DNA of 64,000 nt from Asanoa sp. WMMD1127 (GCF_029626225.1 NZ_JARUBP010000001.1:4278001-4342000), one strand, 5' to 3'. Shown: positions 7,990 to 17,524, numbered from the stretch's first letter. Translations and numbers: made by a program. Notes: generated by a model from the sequence alone, not told the origin.

Positions 7990-10900
7990 TCACACCGCCT
8001 CGGCCGCGTCCATCGCCTTGTAGATGCGTTGTTCCGACACCGGGTAGGGCGTGCCGAGCGCCTGCGCGAAGACGTTGACCCGCAGCTCCTCGATCATCCA
8101 GCGGATCTCGGTGACCGCCTCCGCGCGCCGGCGGCTCGGGGACAGGGCGGCCAGCATGGCGTCGTATTCCTTCTGCACCTGGGCGATCCGCGCCTGCCCG
8201 GCCCGGTCGCGGGCGGGATCCTGGCCGAGCCGGTCGAGCCGGCGCTCGATCGCCGCGAGGTAGCGCGGCAGGTCGCCGAGGTGCGTCCAGCCGGTCGCGG
8301 TGACGAAGCCGGGATAGAGCAGGCCGGTCAGCTGCGCCCGCACGTCGCTGAGCGCGCCCAGCGCGTCGAGGGAGGTCATCCGGCTGATCCGCTGCTCGAC
8401 GGTGTGCTGCGCCGCGAGCGCCCGCTGCACCCGGTCGACCACCGCGACCACGGTATCGACGAGGTCGGCCCGGACCCGGTCGCGCAACGCCGCGAAGGCC
8501 TGCGGGTCCCAGGCCGGGCCGCCGGCCTCGGCCACCAGCCGGTCGACGGCCGCGCCGGCGCAGTCGCGGAGCAGGTCGGGGACGCTGCGGTGCGGGTTGC
8601 GGGACAGCGCCAGCTTCTGCGGGTTGGTCAGCCGGCCCTGCAAGAACGTCGCGGGGTTGGGCAGGGTGAGCAGCAGCAGCCGCCGGGTGCCGGCGACCAT
8701 GGCCGCGGCCTGCTCGCCGGCCGTGTCGAAGACCTCCACCCCGACGGTGGCGCCCTCGTCGACCAGCGCCGGGTAGGCCGTCACCCGGAAGCCGGCCCGG
8801 TCCTGCTCCAACGTCGCGGGGAGCGGCCCGATGTCCCAGGCCGTCAGCCCGGTGCGGGCGATGCCGGGGGCGGCGGCGGTGACGGTCGCGCGTACCTCGG
8901 CCTTGAGCTGGGCCTGCAACGCCGCCAGGTCCTTGCCGCGGGCCACCTCGCGATCGCCGTCGACCACGCGGTAGGTGAGCTTGAGGTGGTCGGGCACCCG
9001 GCCGTAGTCCCAGGCGTCGTGCGGCACCGTCACACCGGTCATCCGGCGCAGCTCGTGGGTGACCGCGTCGACCAGCGACAGCCCGGGCGCCGGCGTGACG
9101 CGGGCCAGCACGGCCCGGGCGTAGTCGGGGGCCGGCACGAAGTTGGTGCGGATCGCCTTGGGCAGCGAGCGCAGCAGCGCGATCACCAGGTCCTCGCGCA
9201 GGCCCGGAACCTGCCAGTCGAAGTCCTCGGGGCGCACCTGGCCGAGCATCGGCAGCGGCACGTCGATCGTGACACCATCCGATGTGGAGCCGGGTGCGAA
9301 CTCGTAGGACAGCGGCAACGGCGCCGACTCGGAGCGCCAGACGTCGGGATAGGCGGCCGGGTCGACGTCGCCGCGGCCCGCGTTGACGAGGAACTCCCGC
9401 GTGAAGGTCAGCAGCGCCGGGTCGGTGTGCCGGGCCTTCTTCCACCAGGTGTCGAAGTGCCGTCCCGAGACGACGTCGGCCGGGATCCGCTGGTCGTAGA
9501 AGGAGAACAGGGTCTCGTCGTCGACCAGGATGTCGCGCCGGCGCACCCGGTCCTCCAGCGCGGCCACCGACTCCAGCAGCGCCGCGTTGTCGCGGAAGAA
9601 CCGGTGGTTGGTCTGCCAGTCGCCCTCGACCAGCGCGTGCCGGATGAACAGCTCGCGGGACAGCGCCGGGTCGATCCGGCCGTATTGGACCCGCCGGCCG
9701 ACGACGATCGGCACGCCGAACAGCGTGACCCGCTCGACCGCGACCACGGACGCCTGCTTCTTCTCCCAGTGCGGCTCGCTGTAGCTGCGCTTGACCAGGT
9801 GCCCGGCCAGCGGCTCGACCCACTCGGGCTCGATGCGCGCGTTGACCCGGGCCCACAGCCGGGAGGTCTCGACGAGCTCGGCCGACATCACGTAGCGCGG
9901 CGGTTTGCGGGCCAGCGCCGAACCGGGGAAGACGGCGAAGCGGGCGCCCCGCGCGCCCAGGTATTCGCGTTTCTCGCCCTCACGCAGGCCGATCTGGGAA
10001 AGCAGCCCGGCCAGCAGCGACTGGTGCAGCCGCGCCGGGTCGGGCGACGACGAGGCGACCAGGCCCAGCGACTTCGTCGTCTGGCGCAGCTGCGCCTGGA
10101 TGTCCTGCCACTCGCGGACCCGCAGGTAGTTAAGGTATTCGGCCCGGCACAGCCGGCGGAACGCGCTCGACGACAGCTCGCGCTGCTTCTCGCGCAGATG
10201 CCGCCAGAGGTTGAGGTACGCGACGAAGTCGGAGTCGGGGTCGGTGAACCGGGCGTGCAGCTGGTCGGCGTGCGTGCGGTGCTCGACCGGCCGCTCGCGG
10301 GGGTCCTGGATGGACAGTGCGGCCGCGACCACGGTGACCTCGTCGAGGCAGCCGTTGCGGTCGGCCTCCAGCACCATCCGGCCGAGCCGCGGGTCGACGG
10401 GCAGCTGGGCGAGCCGCCGGCCCGACTCGGTGAGCCGCTTGGCGTCGTCGAGGGCGCCCAGCTCCTGCAGCAGCGCGACGCCGTCGGTGATGTTGCGCCG
10501 GTCCGGCGGGTCGATGAACGGGAACTTCGCGACGTCGCCGAGCCCGATCGCGGTCATCTGGAGAATGACCGAGGCCAGGTTGGTACGCAGGATCTCCGGC
10601 TCGGTGTATTCGGGGCGCGACAGGAAGTCCTGCTCGTCGTAGAGCCGGATGCAGATGCCGGGCGAGGTGCGGCCGCTGCGGCCCTTGCGCTGGTTGGCCG
10701 ACGCCTGCGACACCCGCTCGATCGGCAGCCGCTGCACCTTGAGCCGGTGGCTGTAGCGGGAGATCCGCGCGGTGCCGGGGTCGACCACGTACTTGATGCC
10801 CGGCACGGTCAGCGACGTCTCCGCGACGTTGGTGGCCAGCACCACGCGGCGCCCGGTGTGCGGCTGGAAGACCCGGTGCTGCTCCGCGGCGGACAGTCGC

Positions 10901-11910
10901 GCGTAGAGAGGGAGGATCTCCAGGTGCGGCAGGTCGAGCCGGCCAAGCGCGTCGGCGGTGTCGCGGATCTCCCGCTCGCCGCTCAGGAACACCAGGATGT
11001 CGCCGGGCCCCTCGGCGGCGAGCTCGGTGACCGCGTCGCCGATCGCCTGGATCGGGTCGCGCACGACCGAACCGGCGACCTCCTCGTCGTCCTCGTCGTC
11101 GACGGCCTCTTCCAGGACCAACGGTCGGTAGCGGACGTCGACCGGGTACGTGCGGCCGGAGACCTCGACCACCGGTGCCGGGTCGCCCGAGGGCTGCCGG
11201 AAGTGCTGGGCGAACCGCTCGGTCTCGATCGTCGCCGAGGTGATGACGACCTTGAGGTCGGGCCGGCGGGGCAGAAGTGACGCCAGGTAGCCGAGGATGA
11301 AGTCGATGTTGAGGCTGCGCTCGTGGGCCTCGTCGATCACCAGGGTGTCGTAGCGCAGCAGGTCGCGGTCGTTCTGCAGCTCGGCCAGCAGGATGCCGTC
11401 GGTCATCAGCTTGACCAGGGTGTCGTCGCCGCCCCGGTCGGTGAAGCGCACCTTGTAGCCGACGGCCCCGCCCAGCGGCACGCCGAGCTCCTCGGCGATC
11501 CGGTCGGCGACCGTGCGGGCGGCCAGCCGGCGCGGCTGGGTGTGCCCGATCTGCCCGCGCACGCCCCGGCCCAGCTCCAGGCAGATCTTCGGGATCTGCG
11601 TGGTCTTGCCGGAGCCGGTCTCGCCGGCGACGATCACCACCTGGTGGTCGCGGATCGCCGCCGCGATGTCGTCGCGCCGCTCGCTGACCGGCAGCTCGGG
11701 CGGATAGGTGATGACCGGGACGGCGGCCCGGCGGGAGGCGACCCGAGCCTCGGCCGCTGCCACCTCGGCCTCGATGGCGGCGATCGCCGCGTCCTTCTTG
11801 CCCGTGTCGCGGATCTTGCGGGTGCCCTCCAGCCGCCGGCCCAGCCGGTGCGCGTCGCGCAGGGTCAGGGTGGCCAGGCGGGTCGGCAGCGACGGTGCGG
11901 GCGCGTTCAT
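7990..11910 (-). CDS. hrpA: ATP-dependent RNA helicase HrpA
   Basis: A large DEAH-box RNA helicase (1306 aa, the usual HrpA size). Helicase motifs are in order: GETGSGKTTQ (96-105), TQPRR (about 124-128), DEAH (193-196) and SAT soon after, then QRKGRSGRTSPG of motif VI. A long C-terminal part contains the OB-fold and the DUF3418-type region found in HrpA. Family members act on mRNA and on stalled ribosomes. The gene stands alone on the minus strand, convergent with the acetyltransferase gene across a 9-bp gap. Confidence 0.95.
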   Translation of the reverse strand: MNAPAPSLPTRLATLTLRDAHRLGRRLEGTRKIRDTGKKDAAIAAIEAEVAAAEARVASRRAAVPVITYPPELPVSERRDDIAAAIRDHQVVIVAGETGSGKTTQIPKICLELGRGVRGQIGHTQPRRLAARTVADRIAEELGVPLGGAVGYKVRFTDRGGDDTLVKLMTDGILLAELQNDRDLLRYDTLVIDEAHERSLNIDFILGYLASLLPRRPDLKVVITSATIETERFAQHFRQPSGDPAPVVEVSGRTYPVDVRYRPLVLEEAVDDEDDEEVAGSVVRDPIQAIGDAVTELAAEGPGDILVFLSGEREIRDTADALGRLDLPHLEILPLYARLSAAEQHRVFQPHTGRRVVLATNVAETSLTVPGIKYVVDPGTARISRYSHRLKVQRLPIERVSQASANQRKGRSGRTSPGICIRLYDEQDFLSRPEYTEPEILRTNLASVILQMTAIGLGDVAKFPFIDPPDRRNITDGVALLQELGALDDAKRLTESGRRLAQLPVDPRLGRMVLEADRNGCLDEVTVVAAALSIQDPRERPVEHRTHADQLHARFTDPDSDFVAYLNLWRHLREKQRELSSSAFRRLCRAEYLNYLRVREWQDIQAQLRQTTKSLGLVASSSPDPARLHQSLLAGLLSQIGLREGEKREYLGARGARFAVFPGSALARKPPRYVMSAELVETSRLWARVNARIEPEWVEPLAGHLVKRSYSEPHWEKKQASVVAVERVTLFGVPIVVGRRVQYGRIDPALSRELFIRHALVEGDWQTNHRFFRDNAALLESVAALEDRVRRRDILVDDETLFSFYDQRIPADVVSGRHFDTWWKKARHTDPALLTFTREFLVNAGRGDVDPAAYPDVWRSESAPLPLSYEFAPGSTSDGVTIDVPLPMLGQVRPEDFDWQVPGLREDLVIALLRSLPKAIRTNFVPAPDYARAVLARVTPAPGLSLVDAVTHELRRMTGVTVPHDAWDYGRVPDHLKLTYRVVDGDREVARGKDLAALQAQLKAEVRATVTAAAPGIARTGLTAWDIGPLPATLEQDRAGFRVTAYPALVDEGATVGVEVFDTAGEQAAAMVAGTRRLLLLTLPNPATFLQGRLTNPQKLALSRNPHRSVPDLLRDCAGAAVDRLVAEAGGPAWDPQAFAALRDRVRADLVDTVVAVVDRVQRALAAQHTVEQRISRMTSLDALGALSDVRAQLTGLLYPGFVTATGWTHLGDLPRYLAAIERRLDRLGQDPARDRAGQARIAQVQKEYDAMLAALSPSRRRAEAVTEIRWMIEELRVNVFAQALGTPYPVSEQRIYKAMDAAEAV

Positions 11911-11942
11911 CTCGCGCCCAAGGATAGGCGGGACGGGGTGGA

Positions 11943-13112
11943 TCAGCTCGTGGATATCCGTACGACGTGATCTTTGGCGGTCGGCTCGGTGAAGCGGATC
12001 AGCTGCTCACCCTCGGCCTCCACCGCCGCGGCGGCCGCCTTGGTCAGCTTCTCGAAGGCCGTCACCGTGAGCGTCGCCACGCCGCGCTTGGTCTCGGTCG
12101 ACCACACCCCGGCCACGAGGCCGTCGACGAGCAGCGTCGGCAGCCAGCGCAGGTTGCGGCGGAGATAGACGCGGTCCTTGTAGGCGTCGGGCAGGATCCG
12201 GGCCCGGCGGTTGGCGGCGTAGGCCAGCAGCGCGTTGTCGAAGGCCGGCAGGAAGCGGGGCGGCGCGTCCGTGTCGTCGGCCGGCCGGGGCGCGTCGGGC
12301 AGGTCCCAGAGCACCCGCCGGCCGCCCGTCTCGCCGAGGGTGACCAGGTCGAGCCGCTCCAGCGCGGCCTTGACCGGCCCGGCCGCGGCGCCCAGCCAGT
12401 AGGCGATGTCGTCGGCGCCGGCCGGCCCGAACGCGCCCAGATGCCGGCTGACCGCCGTCTCCCACGCCTTTTCGCTGGTCAGGCGGGCCGGCGTGGGCGG
12501 GCCGGCGTGGTAGGCGGCCGGTGTCTTCGCCCCCCACGAGCCGTTGGCCGGCACCTTGACGAAGGCCGGCTGGGCCCGGAACGGCCGCCACTTGTATTCC
12601 CGCTGGGCCGCCACCGCCTTGGCGGGCAGCACGTCGGGGTGCTGCTCCACCCACTGCTCCGCGAACGCGGTGAGCTCGTCGCCGGTGCGGGCCTGATCGG
12701 CGTACGCGATGGTGGCCTCGAGCATCTCCTGCGCCCGCTCCGGGGTCTCGACGCCGCGCAGCAGCCACCCGCCGACCCCGGTCTCCGCCGCGATCCGCGC
12801 CCAGACCGGATGCTCGGCCGCGCTGACCAGGTGCAGCGTGCGACGCATGAGGATGCCGGTGACCACGTCGCCCTTGTCGAGCACGGCCCAGAGGTCGTCG
12901 GCGGCGAAGTCGGACAACCGGCTCCACAGGCCGACGGGTGGCGATGACCACTGCTGGGCCTGCAGAGCGCCGATCTGTTCGATAGCCGACACGAGCGGTT
13001 TGCCGCTGTGTCGCGTCCCACCAGGGCCCTTGTGCCGGTCGAGCAGGCCCTGGCGGGCCAGCAGCGCACGGTTCAGACCGGCCGTCGTCGCGGTATCTTG
13101 GGGAGTTCGCAT
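11943..13112 (-). CDS. Winged-helix DNA-binding protein (HTH_42/YcaQ-related)
   Basis: A 389-aa protein of the winged-helix family that includes YcaQ/AlkX-type DNA glycosylases. Recognisable segments are ALLARQGLLDR near the start, IGALQAQQWSSPPVGLWSRL, a middle GDVVTGILMRRTLHLVSA and the later YLGRRILPDAYK-like region with DNALLAYAANRRARILPD. Some relatives unhook DNA crosslinks, while many are annotated only as winged-helix proteins; the role here is unproven. The ATG at 13112 is chosen because an upstream extension would run into the divergent HelR gene. The start shares the tetranucleotide CATG with a possible ATG of HelR. Confidence 0.75.
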   Translation of the reverse strand: MRTPQDTATTAGLNRALLARQGLLDRHKGPGGTRHSGKPLVSAIEQIGALQAQQWSSPPVGLWSRLSDFAADDLWAVLDKGDVVTGILMRRTLHLVSAAEHPVWARIAAETGVGGWLLRGVETPERAQEMLEATIAYADQARTGDELTAFAEQWVEQHPDVLPAKAVAAQREYKWRPFRAQPAFVKVPANGSWGAKTPAAYHAGPPTPARLTSEKAWETAVSRHLGAFGPAGADDIAYWLGAAAGPVKAALERLDLVTLGETGGRRVLWDLPDAPRPADDTDAPPRFLPAFDNALLAYAANRRARILPDAYKDRVYLRRNLRWLPTLLVDGLVAGVWSTETKRGVATLTVTAFEKLTKAAAAAVEAEGEQLIRFTEPTAKDHVVRISTS

Positions 13113-13118
13113 GGCCCC
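13072..13118 (+). promoter_or_regulatory. HelR promoter with a rifamycin-element-like dyad
   Basis: TTCAGA (13072-13077) and TATCTT (13094-13099), spaced by 16 nt, form a plausible promoter inside the start of the divergent winged-helix gene. Directly downstream, GGGGAGTTCGCATGGCCCC (13100-13118) has GGGG/CCCC flanks and resembles, imperfectly, the palindromic rifamycin-associated element found upstream of helR genes. The match is weak in the centre. Confidence 0.35.
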
Positions 13119-13143
13119 GGTTTCGCTTCCGGAAGGAACGTCG

Positions 13144-15474
13144 TTGTCTGAGCGCGTTGATCCTAGTCGCGTCCTCGATCCCACGGACTCGCCTGCCGAG
13201 ATGGAAGCCGAGCAGAAATATGTGACGGGCCTCTACGACCGGCTCGACGGGATGCGGGCGCTGGCCGAGACGCGCCTGCAGGGCTCCCTCGCCACCACCG
13301 GCGGCACGCCGCAGGCCCGGTCGCAGCGCGAGTCGTCGGTGGCCATGTACACCGACCAGCTCGCCCAGCTCTCCGCGGTGGAGAGCGGGCTGTGCTTCGG
13401 CCGGCTCGACCCGGAGTCGGGCGCGCCGCTCTACATCGGCCGGATCGGGATCTTCGACGAGGAGGGCGACTACGAGCCGCTGCTGCTCGACTGGCGCGCG
13501 CCCGCCTCCCGCCCCTTCTACCTGGCCACCGCGGCCGACCCGCTGGGCATCCGGCGGCGCCGGCACATCCGCTCCAAGGGCCGCACGGTGGTGGCGCTCG
13601 ACGACGAGGTGCTCGACCTGGCGGAGGCCGCCGGCAGCGCGACCCGCGACGGGCTGGCCGGCGAGGCCGCGCTGCTGGCCGCGGTCGACGCGCGCCGCAC
13701 CGGCCGCATGCGCGACATCGTGGAGACCATCCAGGCCGAGCAGGACCGGATCATCCGGGCCGACCTGAGCGGCGTGCTGGTCGTCCAGGGCGGCCCCGGC
13801 ACCGGCAAGACCGCGGTCGCACTGCACCGGGCGGCCTACCTGCTCTACACGCACCGCCGCGAGCTGTCGACGCGCGCTGTGCTCGTCGTCGGTCCCAACC
13901 CGACGTTCCTGCGCTACATCTCGCACGTACTGCCGTCGCTGGCGGAGACCGGCGTGCTGCTGTGGACGCTCGGCGACCTCTTCCCCGGCGTGACCGCGCG
14001 CGGCGAGGAGCCCGAGCGGGTCGCCGAGATCAAGGGCCGGGCCGCGATGGTCGACGTGCTCGCGGCCGCCATCGCCGACCGCCAGGAGCTGCCGACCGAG
14101 CCCACCTCCGTCACGTGGGACGGCGAGGAGCTGACCATCGACCGCCAGCTCGTCGAGACCGCCCGCGCGCGGGCCCGGCGCTCCGGTCGGCTGCACAACC
14201 CCGCCCGCGAGGTCTTCCGGGACGCGCTCGTCGAGGGGCTGGTCCAGCAGGCCGCCGCGATCATCGGCACCGACCCGTACGCCGACGACCCGCTCGGTGC
14301 GGGCGACGCGCCCGGCGACCCGATGCTGATGGGCGCCGCCGACCTGGCCGACATCCGGGCCGAGCTGACCGGCGAGCCGGGCGTACGGGCGGCACTCGAC
14401 CGCTACTGGCCGCCGCTGACCCCGCAGCGCCTGCTGCGCGACCTGTTCTCCTCGGCCGACCGCCTGGCCGCGGCGTGCGCCGAGTCGCTCACGCTGGCGG
14501 AGGCGGCCGCGCTGACCCGCCCGGCCACCGCGCCGTGGACGCCGGCCGACGCCCCGCTGCTCGACGAGGCCGCCGAGCAGCTGGGCGAGCTGCCCGAGGC
14601 GGAGACGGCGGCCCGGATCCAGGCCGAGCGCGTACGCCGCTCCGAGCTCGCCTACGCCGAGGGCGCGCTGGAGATCGCCCGGGGTTCCGCCTCGATCGAC
14701 GTCGAGGACGAGGACGACCCGGAGCTGCTGCTGGTCACCGACCTGCTGGACGCCTCCCGGCTGGCCGAGCGGCAGGAGGACGACCTGCGCCTCAGCGCGG
14801 CCGAGCGGGCCGCCCGCGACCGGAAGTGGGCGTTCGGGCACATCATCGTCGACGAGGCCCAGGAGCTCTCGCCGATGGCCTGGCGCCTGCTGATGCGCCG
14901 GGCGCCCAACCGCTCGATGACCGTGGTCGGCGACATCGCCCAGACGGGCGACCCGGCCGGCGCGGCGTCCTGGTCCGAGGTGTTCGCGCCGTACGTGGCC
15001 GACCGCTGGAAGCTGGCCGAGCTGACGGTCAACTACCGCACGCCGGCCGAGGTGATGTCGCTGGCCGGCGAGGTGCTGGCCCGGATCGACCCGGCGGCGA
15101 CCCCGCCCCGTTCGGTGCGCTCCACCGGCGTCGCGCCGGCCCGACGCCCGCTGGCCGACCTGCCCGCCGTGCTCGGCGACGAGGCGGCGGTGATCGGCGA
15201 GGGCCGGCTGGCCGTGATCGCGCCGGCGGGACGGGTGGCGGCGCTGGCCGAGCAGGTGCGGGCGGCGCTGCCGGACCTCGCGGTCGCGGTGGGCGACGAG
15301 CCCGACCTGGAGAGCCCGGTCGCGGTGCTGTCGGCCCGGCAGTCCAAGGGTCTGGAGTTCGACTCGGTGGTGGTGGCCGACCCCGCCGGCATCGAGAACG
15401 AGTCGCCGCGCGGGCTCAACGACCTCTACGTCGCGCTGACCCGTGCCACGCAGCGGCTGACCGTCCTCGAGTGA
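13144..15474 (+). CDS. helR: HelD/HelR-like RNA polymerase recycling ATPase (UvrD/Rep superfamily I)
   Basis: Superfamily 1 helicase-like ATPase (776 aa) that, in actinobacterial relatives, removes stalled RNA polymerase from DNA and in HelR types displaces rifamycins. An N-terminal coiled-coil arm (about 15-80) precedes Walker A GGPGTGKT (216-223). Later come the Walker B-like VDEAQELSPMAW, the DIAQTGDP segment and the terminal LYVALTRATQ motif. The TTG at 13144 is chosen because GGAAGGA lies 6 nt upstream. An in-frame ATG at 13111 would give 787 aa and could serve a leaderless transcript. HelD versus HelR subclass cannot be settled from this sequence alone. Confidence 0.87.
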   Translation: MSERVDPSRVLDPTDSPAEMEAEQKYVTGLYDRLDGMRALAETRLQGSLATTGGTPQARSQRESSVAMYTDQLAQLSAVESGLCFGRLDPESGAPLYIGRIGIFDEEGDYEPLLLDWRAPASRPFYLATAADPLGIRRRRHIRSKGRTVVALDDEVLDLAEAAGSATRDGLAGEAALLAAVDARRTGRMRDIVETIQAEQDRIIRADLSGVLVVQGGPGTGKTAVALHRAAYLLYTHRRELSTRAVLVVGPNPTFLRYISHVLPSLAETGVLLWTLGDLFPGVTARGEEPERVAEIKGRAAMVDVLAAAIADRQELPTEPTSVTWDGEELTIDRQLVETARARARRSGRLHNPAREVFRDALVEGLVQQAAAIIGTDPYADDPLGAGDAPGDPMLMGAADLADIRAELTGEPGVRAALDRYWPPLTPQRLLRDLFSSADRLAAACAESLTLAEAAALTRPATAPWTPADAPLLDEAAEQLGELPEAETAARIQAERVRRSELAYAEGALEIARGSASIDVEDEDDPELLLVTDLLDASRLAERQEDDLRLSAAERAARDRKWAFGHIIVDEAQELSPMAWRLLMRRAPNRSMTVVGDIAQTGDPAGAASWSEVFAPYVADRWKLAELTVNYRTPAEVMSLAGEVLARIDPAATPPRSVRSTGVAPARRPLADLPAVLGDEAAVIGEGRLAVIAPAGRVAALAEQVRAALPDLAVAVGDEPDLESPVAVLSARQSKGLEFDSVVVADPAGIENESPRGLNDLYVALTRATQRLTVLE

Positions 15475-15502
15475 CGGCCAGCCGCCGCGCGGCCCCCCGT
15501 TG

Positions 15503-15559
15503 GCGTTAGGAACGGTCCGTTCCAATCGCTATGCGATTGGAACGGACCGTTCCTAACGC
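15503..15559. terminator. Perfect 27-bp-arm hairpin between convergent genes
   Basis: Arms of 27 nt (15503-15529 and 15533-15559) pair perfectly around a 3-nt TAT loop. Each arm begins with the 21-nt module also seen near 5 kb, so the arms can also fold locally (GGAACGG/CCGTTCC). It lies 29 nt after the HelR stop and just before the stop of the minus-strand ABC permease, as expected for a bidirectional terminator. There is no U tract. Confidence 0.7.
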
Positions 15560-15563
15560 GGGC

Positions 15564-16301
15564 TCAGCGGAACCGGCGTCCTTCGTCGCGGCGGTAGGCC
15601 CAGACCGCGACGGCGCCGGCGGCCACCGTCCACACGGCGAACATGACCAGTGACAACGGACTGGGCCGGAAGTCGCCGACCGCCGCCCACATCAGCTCGA
15701 CCGCGCCCCGGGTCGGCAGGTACGGGGCGATCGTCGCGATGATGCCGGGCGCCTGGTCGGGTGCGGACATCAGGCCACCGCCGAACGCCAGCGGGAAGAA
15801 GATGACCTGGCACACCACCAGGGCCGCCTTCAGCGGCAGGGCGTAGCCGATGGCCAGGCCCATCAGGGTGAACGGCAGGGCGCCGACGAAGACGGTGCCG
15901 ATGCCGAGCAGCAGGCCGGTGAGGCTGACCGTGGCCTCGGTGAACAGCGCGCCGATCAGCACCACCGGGATCAGCGAGAGGAGCGCCAGCGTCATGCCGG
16001 CCAGGATCCGCCCGGTGAACCGGGGGCCGGCGCCGGCGGCCAGGGTGCGCATGTAGCCGTCCCACGGCTGGGACCGGTCCTCGGCCACGCCGACGCCGTA
16101 GGTGAACAGGCTGCTGACCATGATGGAGAACGTGACCATCGAGGCAGTGGCGAACGTGGCACCCACCGGGTCGTCGCCGGCGAACGGCACGACGAAGAAC
16201 AGCATGGAGGCGGCCGGGAAGAACGCCGAGCCGATGAGGGCGATCGGAATGCGGATGGTCTCGAGGAGCTGGTATCTGGCGTGGACCAGGGCGAGCGTCA
16301 C
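15564..16301 (-). CDS. ABC-2 type transporter permease
   Basis: A 245-aa membrane protein with about six hydrophobic segments (for example IALIGSAFFPAASMLFFVVPF near 20-40 and MVTFSIMVSSLFTYGVGV near 54-71) in the ABC-2 layout. It forms the membrane channel for the ATPase encoded just upstream (12-nt gap). The exported substrate is unknown; drug, lipid or peptide export are all possible. It is last in a four-gene minus-strand operon and ends at the perfect hairpin shared with HelR. Confidence 0.86.
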   Translation of the reverse strand: MTLALVHARYQLLETIRIPIALIGSAFFPAASMLFFVVPFAGDDPVGATFATASMVTFSIMVSSLFTYGVGVAEDRSQPWDGYMRTLAAGAGPRFTGRILAGMTLALLSLIPVVLIGALFTEATVSLTGLLLGIGTVFVGALPFTLMGLAIGYALPLKAALVVCQVIFFPLAFGGGLMSAPDQAPGIIATIAPYLPTRGAVELMWAAVGDFRPSPLSLVMFAVWTVAAGAVAVWAYRRDEGRRFR

Positions 16302-16313
16302 AGGGGTGGCTCC

Positions 16314-17210
16314 TTAGGCCGCGGTGGCGAGGGGTTCGGGCTCGGTGTCACCGGTGATCGCGAGGAAGGCCTCCTCGAGCGAGGTCGACGCCACCTCCAG
16401 GTCACGGAAGTCCACATCGGACGCTACGAGTGCCCTTACGAGCTGGTCGGAGTCGGGCGTGAGCAGGTGGACGCGACCCTCGCGGCGCTCGACGGCGACG
16501 ATGCCCGGCAGCGCGGGTGGCTCGGCGTCGGAGGCGAAGCTGACCCGGCGCACGCCGACCATGCCGCGCACCGCGCTCACCGTGTCGTCGGCCAGCACCC
16601 GGCCGTGGCCCAGCACCACGACCCGGTCGGCCAGCGCCTCGATCTCCTCCAGGTAGTGGCTGGACAGCAGCACCGTGCCGCCCTCGGCGTGGTAGGCCTT
16701 GATGGCGTCCCACAGGCCGCGCCGGGACTGCACGTCGAGGCCGGTGGTCGGCTCGTCGAGGATCACCACGCGGGGCCTGCCGACGAACGCCAGCGCGATC
16801 GCCAGCCGCCGCTTCTGGCCGCCGGAGAGCCCGCCGGTCTGCCGCTTGGCCAGGTCGCTCAGGCCGAACCGGTCGAGCAGCTCGGCCCGCGGCACCGGGT
16901 CGGGATAGTGCGCGCCGACGAAGTCGACGACCTCGCCGACCCGCAGGGTGGCCGGCAGGCCCGTCTCCTGGGGCGTGACACCCAACGCCCGGCGGGTACG
17001 CGGATCGCGCGGGTCGCCGCCGCACAGCGTGACCCGGCCGGAGTCGGGCCGGCGTACCCCGGTCAGCAGGGTGGCCAGAGTGGTCTTGCCCGCGCCGTTG
17101 GGGCCCAGCAGCCCGACCAGCTCGCCCTCGGTGACCTGGAGCGAGACGCGGTCGAGGGCCGTGACCGCGCCGTAGCGGCGGCTGACCTCGATCGCCTCGG
17201 CGAGGATCAT
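16314..17210 (-). CDS. ABC transporter ATP-binding protein
   Basis: The 298-aa nucleotide-binding subunit of the adjacent ABC-2 exporter. Motifs in order: Walker A GPNGAGKTT (36-44), Q-loop TPQETG, signature LSGGQKRRLAIA, Walker B VVILDEPTTGLD and the switch histidine in LLSSHYLEE. The C-terminal part matches the drug-exporter subfamily (DrrA/CcmA-like). The ATG at 17210 overlaps the end of the upstream regulator gene by 4 nt. Confidence 0.93.
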   Translation of the reverse strand: MILAEAIEVSRRYGAVTALDRVSLQVTEGELVGLLGPNGAGKTTLATLLTGVRRPDSGRVTLCGGDPRDPRTRRALGVTPQETGLPATLRVGEVVDFVGAHYPDPVPRAELLDRFGLSDLAKRQTGGLSGGQKRRLAIALAFVGRPRVVILDEPTTGLDVQSRRGLWDAIKAYHAEGGTVLLSSHYLEEIEALADRVVVLGHGRVLADDTVSAVRGMVGVRRVSFASDAEPPALPGIVAVERREGRVHLLTPDSDQLVRALVASDVDFRDLEVASTSLEEAFLAITGDTEPEPLATAA

Positions 17211-17524
17211 GTCTTCTCCTTGATGTCCGGGGGTTGCAGCAGGGCGCGTACGGATGCGGTGTATTCCTCGAACGCCATCCGGCCGCGGTGGGTCAGGGCG
17301 ACCAGGGTGACCGGGGTGCGGCCGCGGTGGGTCTTGGTGATCTCGACGTAGCCGGCGTCCTCGAGCTTGCGCAGATGCACCGAGAGGTTGCCGGCCGTCA
17401 TGGCCAGGATCTCCTGCAAGCGGGGAAAGGCGATCTGGTCACCGGCGCCCAATGTGGACAGAGCCGCCACGACGCGCAGGCGGGCCTGGGCATGGATGAC
17501 CGGGTCCAGCGGCGTGTCGGTCAT
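17207..17524 (-). CDS. Small winged-helix transcriptional regulator of the ABC operon
   Basis: A 105-aa winged helix-turn-helix protein of the ArsR/MarR-like type (HTH_27-like). LRVVAALSTLGAGDQIAFPR leads into the recognition region LAMTAGNLSVHLRKLEDAGY and a wing EITKTHRGRTPVTLVALTHRG. It sits between a membrane protein gene (ATGA overlap at 17521-17524) and the transporter ATPase gene (4-nt overlap), so all four genes are coupled. Autorepression through the dyad at 18175-18188 is a reasonable inference. The inducer is unknown. Confidence 0.85.
   Translation of the reverse strand: MTDTPLDPVIHAQARLRVVAALSTLGAGDQIAFPRLQEILAMTAGNLSVHLRKLEDAGYVEITKTHRGRTPVTLVALTHRGRMAFEEYTASVRALLQPPDIKEKT

Noticed and set aside
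8029-11280. Plus-strand open frame of over 1000 codons opposite hrpA
   Set aside because: The antisense hrpA frame carries all DEAH helicase motifs; the plus frame has none and has shadow-type composition.
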